Positions 56,693 to 64,000 of a DNA stretch of 64,000 nt are shown piece after piece. Source of the stretch: Puccinellia tenuiflora (lineage: Eukaryota; Streptophyta; Magnoliopsida; Poales; Poaceae); assembly GCA_012064385.1 (NCBI GenBank), contig QRDG01001879.1, positions 62,001-126,000 on the forward strand, written 5' to 3'. Both the position numbers and the translations under genes were made by a program. The number at the start of each line of letters is the position of its first letter. Position 1 is the stretch's first letter. Under the pieces are notes generated by a model. It did no database searches. It was given only the letters and a program-made list of their open reading frames with translations, and was not told the DNA's origin.

Positions 56693-59427
56693 TCAGGGGC
56701 TTCTTGCTGCTGGCTGCTGCGGATAAAAAACTCCCGCTGCCTGTGCTGGATTAGCGACTGCAGGTGCGGGTGCTGCTTGGAGAGCTAACTGCGCGACTGG
56801 CTGTGCTGCGGGTGCTGCCTGGGGAGCCAACTGCGTGGCTGGCTGAGCGACTATCTTCTGCATTGCCTGGTATATCCTGCGTGCCTTCTTGCAGTCCTTC
56901 AACAGGTGACGGGATCCCCATTTGCCCGTTTCCGGGTTCCTGAACATGTGGTGCTTGCAGGGTTGCTCTAGCTCTTCCTCCGGAGTCAGCGTGCGCCTCT
57001 GCCACTCTCGCTTGCGGCTCCCATCGCCACGGTAGGTGCTGCCACCGCTTCGGTTGAATTGCCCTTGGCTGTATTGGCGACTCTGGTCGTCGTCGCTTCG
57101 ACTGTACTGCCTTTGACTGTACTGGCGATTGCTGTCGTATGCTTCATTCTCGCGGGGGGTTTCGAATCCCGCCGCTACTAACTCTATTGAGTCATTGCCA
57201 GTGGTAACGCGGCTTCTTCTTCTGGCGTCCTTCCCGCCAGTTGCTTGGTCCGGCCTCGTCTCGTGGAGTATCACGGACCGAGTCCTCTCCGTCTGCCCAC
57301 TGGTTGGCTATCTTCATGAGGTCAATCATGTTTCTCGGCCGGAGCCTACCAAATTCCTCGCGGAGGTCGCGGCGATAGACGCCGTGCATGAAGGCATCCA
57401 TCACCCGGTCTTCCGAGGTGGCTTCCATGGTGTTGCGGAGCAGGGTCCATCGCTGGATGTAGGACCGGAGCGGCTCGTCCCGTCCTTGTTTGCACTGCTT
57501 GGAGCTCGACGAAAGTTGTCGGCCTTGAGTATGTCCCCAGGAAGCTCTTGACGAAGGCATCTGCGAACTCGTCCCATGTGCTGAAGGCGTCCTTGGGTTG
57601 AGTGTTGAGCCACCCGCGTGCAGATCCTGTGAGCATTAGCTGGATGTACTGCATGGCTGTAGTCGAAGTACCGCCCTGGCAACTGCAGGCTATGAGGTAG
57701 TCCTCCAGCCAGTCTCTCGGGTCCTGCTTTCCGTCGTACTTGACCGCTTCTGCCGTGAGCTTGAAGCCCTTGGGCATTCTTGTGTCGCGGATGTTGAAGC
57801 TGAAGCATGGGGCACCGCGTGGCTCGAATTCGCTATCGTCGCGGTCGTCAGCATTGGGTGTGCTGACAATCCGCTGGGTGCGGTTGCGATCTACCGTCCT
57901 CTGCGTGATGACGTTGCGGAGGTCTTCGCCTGGCTGCGGCTGTCGCGGCTGTCTTGGAGCTGGGCCTGCGAGCGCTGCGGGTTCGCGGTCGCGGCGACCC
58001 CGATTCTCTTGCGCCCTTTCTGTTGGCGCCTTGTTCGCCAGAGCTTCTTCGACTGCCTTGATGGACATGATCTGTTGCTTGTGGAGGAGAGCGCGGGCGT
58101 CACCCTCAGGCGGCTGCGTCAGTCGCAGGTATGTTTCGACTGCCATGAGGGCAGCTCCGGGTGTCTTGGGGACGGGTATCCCGTCCGAATCTTCAGTCAT
58201 GTATGACGACTCGAGGTTGCGGGTAATTCCGGCGCGTTCGGCCTCTGTCATCCGGGGCACGTGGGGCCTGTGGCGCCTTGCTCCTTGTGAGACCTTCTGT
58301 CGAGGCAGCAGTGAATGAGTAAGCGGCCCTTCTGGCACTCGCCGCGTCGGCTTCCTCCTTGCGTCGGAGCAGCTCGGCCTTCTCTGCGCGGAGTCGTTCG
58401 CCTTCTTTCCGCAGCAGATACTGGACCGCCAAAAGGTCCTCTCGGGGTGCGTCTGGTGGGGGTATGTGCCCTCCTCGACGTGCTTCAGGGCTCTGATTGC
58501 CATGTCGCGGGTGATGGTGAGCCGTGTCTGATCCGGCATGACCACCTCCAGTGGATATGCGGGTTCATCGCCGTTGGCCCGCGCCGGGCCGGTCATGTAG
58601 ACTTGTGCGGGGTAAACCCGGGAAGTGGGGCTGATGCTTCCACTGCTGCTTCCTTCATCCGAGCCGTGCTCGGAGTCGAAAATGGCTCCAACGTGGTGGG
58701 TACCACAGTTGTCGTTGAGGTTCTTTCCGTAGAGTTTCACGGCCTTCACCGCGGATGCGAGGAATGGAGTCGCTGTCGTTGACGCAGGTGCGATTGGCTT
58801 GCGGATGATCTCGCGACGCGGAGGTGTGGCCGACGTAGTCGGAGTCGATGTAGATCTTGGCCTTGCCCGCGACGCAACCAAGGTAGTCGAAGTAGACTTG
58901 ATCCGTGCAGGGGTCACCGCCGATGCGATCTCCTTGGCAGCCGCAGGTGCGGGTGTCTTGGTCACGTCAGGCGCGATCTTTGCCATGGAGGCAGTTGGTG
59001 CAGTCGAGACGCTCGCGATCTTCACGGCAGTCGAGGATGCGATCGTCGCACTCGCGGTAGATGCGATCACGGCGGGTGATGTCGTGGTCATTGTAGTCGT
59101 AGCAGATGCGATCTTCGCGGCAGTCGAAGACGCGATCGCTGCATTCGCAGCAGATGCGATCTCCACGGCAGGTGAAGGCGTGGTCGACGTAGTCGATGCA
59201 GACGCGGGTGTCGTCTCCGCGCGTAGCGCGGCCACCGTAGATCGGAGTGTTCCGTAGCTGTTTATGAGGTAACGCATGGTACCAAAGGTGATCCACGTAC
59301 CTTCACTCAGTTCAGCGTACGCCGAGCGATGAGCCGGCGGGTGGCTGACGTACTCGAGGGAGCTGGACCGGACTGGCTCCCTGGTGCAGGCGTCGGTCTT
59401 CAAGGTTGATGGAGCCGGAGCGACCAT
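56693..59427 (-). pseudogene. gag of the complete Tat copy, several indels
   Basis: The start is placed at 59427 (MVAPAPSTLK), just after the primer-binding site; the longer frame to 59547 would begin inside the LTR. After a low-complexity Ala/Thr/Ser segment with repeated AVKIAS-like units comes a capsid domain (DGKQDPRDWLEDYLIACS, GSARGWLNTQP, FADAFVKSFLGTYSRP) and a possible zinc-binding stretch (CKHHMF...HLLKDC). Compared with the second copy it has a 1-base loss near 58458 and gains near 58290, 57495 and 57207. The first two compensate each other, so a 733-codon frame stays open although about 55 residues in it are out of register. Confidence 0.85.
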
Positions 59428-59447
59428 GGTTCCAACGCTCGTTCTTT

Positions 59448-59465
59448 CCCACAGACGGCGCCAAT
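59448..59465 (-). promoter_or_regulatory. Primer-binding site of the Tat element
   Basis: On the minus strand ATTGGCGCCGTCTGTGGG directly follows the LTR end. TGGCGCCG complements a tRNA 3' end CGGCGCCA; the tRNA was not identified. Confidence 0.7.
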
Positions 59466-59925
59466 TGACGAGGTTGTGACTCGGCAAATCCCTGGGTTGA
59501 GCACCCCGGGTTGATTGAGGGGGAGAGAGGTGAGCGCTGGTGATCACGACGGCTAACAGGCGAGGTTTTACCCAGGTTCAGGCTCCCGGAGGATAACACC
59601 CTACTTCCTGCTTGTTGGTATTGATGTTGAGCGTGGCTACAATGGCGAGATGAAGATCTCGCTAGGGTTTAAGCTGGCGGCTATGAGCTGGAGTCGAGTT
59701 ACCCTAGACGAGGGACCCTCCCAGCCTTTATATGATAGGCTGGGTCTCGGGTGAACGGTGCCGATGGCACTTACAGGACGATCAAGGCTGATGACCTAAC
59801 GTCGACTACCTTGGGCCGCACGTCGTCCTTCTTGGGCCTTCCTTGGGCCCTCGCCATAGGGTTGATGGACTTGGCGTGACCCAGGTATCACCACCGTGGG
59901 GTAGTCAAAGAGTAACCCCACGACA
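59466..59925 (-). repeat. 5' LTR of the complete Tat element
   Basis: 460 bp with the same ends as the left LTR; a single substitution and a single-base indel distinguish them by eye. Its outer end (CCACGACA) is intact and is followed by unrelated sequence. Confidence 0.88.
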
Positions 59926-60175
59926 CCCACCAAAACTTGTGTGTTCGATTACGCCCCGCGGAGATTTCAGCCCGGTCAAATCCTCTTGAATACTCTCCGT
60001 TCCACGAGGGAAAAAAACAATCGACCCCGAGCCCGTGGAAACTTTCCCCAATCGACGCCGTGTTATCTCGCTCTCTTGCTAGCCGCGACCTGGAGGCTAC
60101 GATGGGGAGGCGAACGACATCGGCGGATCCTCCTTCTCACGGCAACCCGGAGGCGCACGTCTGCGGCGAAGACTT
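59926..60175. other. Foreign 250-bp segment between two Tat copies
   Basis: This GC-rich sequence matches neither the LTR nor the internal region. It lies between the intact LTR end of one copy and the broken RT of the next. It has a gene-leader-like look (short plus frame ending GRRTTSADPPSHGNPEAH) but no recognisable product. Confidence 0.55.
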
Positions 60176-60758
60176 TGCGGAGGTCAGCAATTAAACTGTC
60201 CTCCGTTCGAGTGGTGATGACTATGTCGTCGACGTAGACTTGTACGATCTTTCCTATTAGCTCCTTCAGGCAAGCTTGCATCGTGCGCTGGTATGTGGCT
60301 CCAGCGTTCTTCAACCCGAAGGGCATCATTTGGTAGCAGAACACACCATGGGGTGTGATAAATGCAGTCTTCTCTTCATCTTCGACTTTCATCCTAATCT
60401 GCTGGTACCCGGAGTAGGCGCCCAGGAAGGATAGGCGCGCGCAGCCTGGAGTTGAGTCGATGATCTGGTCTATCCGCGGGAGTGGAAAATGGTCCTTGGG
60501 GCAGCACTTGTTAATGGCGGTGAAGTCGACGCACATGCGAAGTTTCTTCGTCTTCTTCTTCTCCACCAGGACCGGGTTCGCTACCCAGTCCGAGTCCTTG
60601 ATTTCCCGGATGAATCCGGCATGGATCAGCCGGTCGATCTCCTTGCTGATGGCGTCTCGTTTGGGACCCGAAAAGCGTCGCATGGTCTGCTTGACGGGTC
60701 TGGCGTCCTTGTGGACGCGTAAGGAGTGCTCGGCGAGTTCCCTGGGTATGCCTGGCAT
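60176..60758 (-). pseudogene. Truncated RT of the second Tat copy
   Basis: Same sequence as the complete copy from PGIPRELAEHSLRV through VYVDDIVI to about residue 195, then it runs into the foreign segment. FLDAYSG in the first copy reads FLGAYSG here, replacing a catalytic aspartate, so this RT would be inactive even without the truncation. Confidence 0.88.
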
Positions 60759-60821
60759 GTCAGAGGGTTGCCAGGCGAAGATCTCCCAGTTCTCACGTAG
60801 AAACTCGACGAGCGCGCCTTC

Positions 60822-61613
60822 CTATGCGATAGGCAGGCTTGTCGACACCTTGACTGTCTTGCTGGCGTCCGTCGGGTGGACTTGATGGGTTCTTGTGTCG
60901 TCAGTCGTGTTGAAGGCGGAGCCCTTGGCTGGCTTCTTGGATGGCGGGAAAATGGTCTTGTCGTTGTCGACTGCCATCATCGCAAGGTGCTCCTCCATTC
61001 CGAAGAACTCAGAGATCTGGCTGAATTCACGGTCGCAGCTGTTGGAGCGGTCGAAGTCGCCGTGCACCGTGATGACGCCCTTGGGTCCAGGCATCTTGAG
61101 CATCAGATAGGCGTAGTGAGGTATCGCCATGAATCTGGCAAAGGTTGGACGCCCGAGTATCGCATGGTACTGCGACTTCCAGTCGACTACCTCGAAGTCG
61201 ATCGCCTCCCTCTGGAAGTTGTCGGGTGTGCCGAAGATGACGTCGAGTGTGATTGCTCCCATGGGCGTGACTGCTTGCCCTGGTACTATGCCATGGAAGG
61301 TGGTCCCTGATGGCGCCAAGTTTGTTGTTGGCCTGTTCATCCTTCTGAGGGTGTCGGCGAAGATGATGTTGATGCCGCTGCCTTCGTCCATGAACACCTT
61401 TTTCAAGGTGTAATCCCCGACCAGAGCTTCGACTACCAGAGCGGCGTGCCCGGGTCGTGGTACCGCAGGCGGATGATCTGCTCTGGAGAACGTGATCGGT
61501 GTCTCTGACCCTCTCAGGTATTCGGGTACTGCAGGTGGACAGGTGACAGCCTGGTAGACTTGGCAGGTGATGATCTTCTGTGTCCTGTTTGAAGGGCGTC
61601 CCTTCTGTATCAT
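60822..61613 (-). pseudogene. Protease region of the second Tat copy
   Basis: 263 codons, almost identical to 55870-56661, including the terminal TAG and the ILGRP motif. FMDEGSG replaces FMDGGSG at the active-site loop. It belongs to a truncated, non-functional copy. Confidence 0.85.
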
Positions 61614-61644
61614 GTTGAGCTGTCCGCGTGCCGCTGGATATGCG

Positions 61645-64000
61645 TCAGGGGCTTCTTGCTGCGGCTGCTGCTTGCGGATAAAAAGCTCCCGCTGCCTGTT
61701 CTGTATTAGCGACTGCAGGTGCGGGTGCGGGTGCTGCTTGGAGAGCCAACTGCGCGACTGGCTGTGCTGTGGGTGCTGCCTGGAGAGCCAACTGCGTGGC
61801 TGGCTGAGCGACTATCTTCTGCATTGCCTGGTATATCCTGCGTGCCTTCTTGCAGTCCTTCAACAGGTGACGGGATCCCCACTTGCCTGTTTCCGGGTTC
61901 CTGAACATGTGGTGCTTGCAGGGTTGCTCTAGCTCTTCCTCCGGAGTCAGCGTGCGCCTCTGCCACTCTCGCTTGCGGCTCCCATCGCCACGGTAGGTGC
62001 TGCCACCGCTTCGGTTGAATTGCCCTTGGCTGTATTGGCGACTCTGGTCGTCGCCGCTTCGACTGTACTGCATTTGACTGTACTGGCGATTGCTGTCGTA
62101 TGCTTCATTCTCGCGGGGGGTTTCGAATCCCGCCGCTACTAACTCTATTGAGTCATTGCCGTGGAAACGCGGCTTCTTCTTCTGGCGTCCTTCCCGCCAG
62201 TTGCTTGGTCTGGCCTCGTCTCGTGGAGTATCACGGACTGAGTCCTCTCCGTCTGCCCACTGGTTGGCTATCTTCATGAGGTCAATCATGTTTCTCGGCC
62301 GGAGCCTACCAAATTCCTCGCGGAGGTCGCGGCGGTAGACGCCGTGCATGAAGGCATCCATCACCCGGTCTTCCGAGGTGGCTTCCATGGTGTTGCGGAG
62401 CAGGGTCCATCGCTGGATGTAGGACCAGAGCGGCTCGTCCCGTCCTTGTTTGTATGCTTGGAGCTCGACGAAAGTTGTCGGCCTTGAGTATGTCCCCAGG
62501 AAGCTCTTGACGAAGGCATCCGCGAACTCGTCCCATGTGCTGAAGGCGTCCTTGGGTTGAGTGTTGAGCCACCCGCGTGCAGATCCTGTGAGCATCAGCT
62601 GGATGTACTGCATGGCTGTAGTCGAAGTACCGCCCTGGCAACTGCAGGCTATGAGGTAGTCCTCCAGCCAGTCTCTCGGGTCCTGCTTTCCGTCGTACTT
62701 GACCGCTTCTGCCGTGAGCTTGAAGCCCTTAGGCATTCTTGTGTCGCGGATGTTGAAGCTGAAGCATGGGGCACCACGTGGCTCGAAGTCGCTATCGTCG
62801 CGGTCGTCAGCATTGGGTGTGCTGACAATCCGCTGGGTGCGGTTGCGGTCTACCGTCCTCTGCGTGATGACGTTGCGGAGGTCTTCGCCTGGCTGCGGCT
62901 GTCGCGGCTGTCTTGGAGCTGGGTCTGCGAGTGCTGCGGGTTCGCGGTCGCGGCGACCCCGATTTTCTTGCGTCCTTTCTGCTGGTGTCTTGTTCGCCAG
63001 AGCCTCTTCAACTGCCTTGATGGACATGATTTGTTGCTTGTGGAGGAGAGCGCGGGCGTCACCCTCAGGCGGCTGCGTCAGTCACAGGTATGTTTCGACT
63101 GCCATGAGGGCAGCTCCGGGTGTCTTGGGGACGGGTATCCCGTCCGCGTCTTCAGTCATGTATGACGACTCGAGGTTGCGGGTAATTCCGGCGCGTTCGG
63201 CCTCTGTCATCCGGGGCACGCGGGGCCTGTGGCGCCTTGCTCCTTGCGAGACTTCTGTTGAGGCAGCAGTGAATGAGTAAGCGGCCCTCCTGGCACTCGC
63301 CGCGTCGGCCTCCTCCTTGCGTCGAAGTAGCTCGGCCTTCTCTGCGCGGAGTCATTCGCCTTCCTTCCGCAGCAGGTACTGGACCGCCATAAGGTCCTCT
63401 CGGGGTGCGTCTGGTGGAGGGTACGTGCCCTCCTCAACGTGCTTCAGGGCTCTGATTGCCATGTCGCGGGTGATGGTGAGTCGTGTCTGATCCGGCATGA
63501 CCACCTCCAGTGGATATGCGGGTTCGTCGCCGTTGGCCCGCGCCGGGCCGGTCATGTAGACTTGTGCGGGGTAAATCCGGGGAGTGGGGCTGATACTTCC
63601 GCTGCTGCTTCCTTCATCCGAGTCGTGCTCGGAGTCGAAAATTGCTCCAACGTGGTGGGTACCACAGTTGCCGTTGGGGTTCTTTCCGTAGAGTTTTGCG
63701 GCCTTCACGGCGGACGTGAGGAATGGAGTCGCTGTCGTCGACGCGGGTGTGATTGGCTTGCGGATGATCTCGCGACGCGAAGGCGTGGCCGACGTAGTCG
63801 GAGTCGATGTAGATCTTGGCCTTGCCCGCGACGCGACCAAGGTAGTCGAAGTAGACTCGATCCGCGCAGGGGTCACCGCCGATGCGATCTCCTTGGCAGC
63901 CGGAGGTGCGGGTGTCGTGGTTGCGTTGGGCATGCTCTTCGTCATGGAGGCAGTTGGCGTAGTCGAGGCGGGCGCGATCTTCGCGGCAGTCGAAGATGCG
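61645..64000 (-). pseudogene. gag of the second Tat copy with two TGA stops
   Basis: The frame is continuous from the window edge to 61645 except for TGA at 63352-63354 and at 63082-63084. In both places the first copy has CGA, so each is a single CpG-to-TpG change. No indels are seen relative to the family reading frame, in contrast to the first copy. The capsid domain is complete (YIQRWTLLRNTMEAT, GVYRRDLREEFGRLRP). The gag end at 61645 is one base out of frame with protease, as in the first copy. Confidence 0.88.

Larger units (their letters stand above)
46218..59925 (-). mobile_element. Complete Tat-lineage Ty3/gypsy element with antisense accessory genes (13.7 kb)
   Basis: In minus orientation: 5' LTR 59466-59925, primer-binding site, gag, protease, RT, RNase H, integrase, a tandem array, two antisense genes, polypurine tract, and 3' LTR 46218-46678. 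Order RT-RNase H-INT makes it Ty3/gypsy; antisense genes between integrase and 3' LTR are a hallmark of the Tat lineage. Reading the two LTRs side by side I see one substitution and one indel in 461 bp, so the pair is young if they belong together. No target duplication can be assigned because one LTR continues into another copy. Confidence 0.88.
60176..64000 (-). mobile_element. Second Tat-family copy, truncated in RT, running off the window
   Basis: It is collinear with about 55220-59010 of the complete copy at high identity. It keeps gag, protease and the N-terminal half of RT and is cut inside RT after the YVDD motif, so RNase H, integrase, antisense genes and 3' LTR are missing. Its 5' LTR would lie beyond 64000. 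Confidence 0.9.

Noticed and set aside
53481..59257. Many plus-strand frames opposite gag-pol
   Set aside because: Shadows of the minus-strand coding sequence caused by high GC; not spliced and lacking domains, unl​ike the true antisense genes at 47.6-51.4 kb.

Overview
This is a window of a large, repeat-rich grass genome. Several things point to a cool-season grass (Pooideae: wheat, barley, oat and ryegrass relatives): Ty3/gypsy elements with antisense accessory genes, Stowaway and Tourist MITEs with typical grass termini, GC-rich coding exons, and only a handful of host genes in 64 kb. The species cannot be fixed from the sequence alone.

Layout, left to right. Positions 1-5545 are the 3' part of a gypsy element whose pol is almost wholly deleted, ending in a very long LTR (about 4 kb). 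It abuts the 3' part of a second gypsy element (5546-8339) that has 91-bp tandem repeats and a 1.17-kb LTR full of CCGACATA/TATGTCGG palindromes. Positions 8340-21700 are a graveyard of small insertions: a Stowaway and a Tourist MITE, a long hairpin element, three poly(A)-tailed retroposons with near-perfect or perfect target-site duplications, a decayed LINE piece joined to a truncated ERF gene, a GTTACCCA repeat field, a secreted cysteine-rich peptide gene, and a Met/Gly-rich remnant of a NAM-associated gene. A 3.5-kb Helitron occupies 21697-25244.

The host-gene island is 25.9-41.6 kb. It holds a U1 snRNA gene with a plant Pol II-type snRNA promoter (plus strand), a cyclic-nucleotide-gated channel gene (minus, seven exons, three frame-breaking indels in the last exon), and an RSZ-type SR splicing-factor gene (minus). 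A 5'-truncated LINE sits directly upstream of the channel gene, and a PIF/Harbinger deletion derivative lies between the two protein genes. U1 snRNA and the RSZ protein both act in pre-mRNA splicing; nothing suggests the proximity is functional.

Positions 43240-45186 are a solo-LTR-like element with TAAGG duplications. From 45762 to the window end lies a composite of one Tat-lineage gypsy family on the minus strand: gag fragment - LTR - complete internal region - LTR - 250 bp of foreign sequence - second pol/gag copy running off the window. The complete copy carries protease, RT, RNase H and integrase. It also carries, in antisense orientation, two intron-containing accessory genes with their own TATA box and poly(A) signal, plus a 1-kb tandem array whose unit contains a polypurine-tract-like core. 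The accessory genes and the array are the most unusual part of the window.
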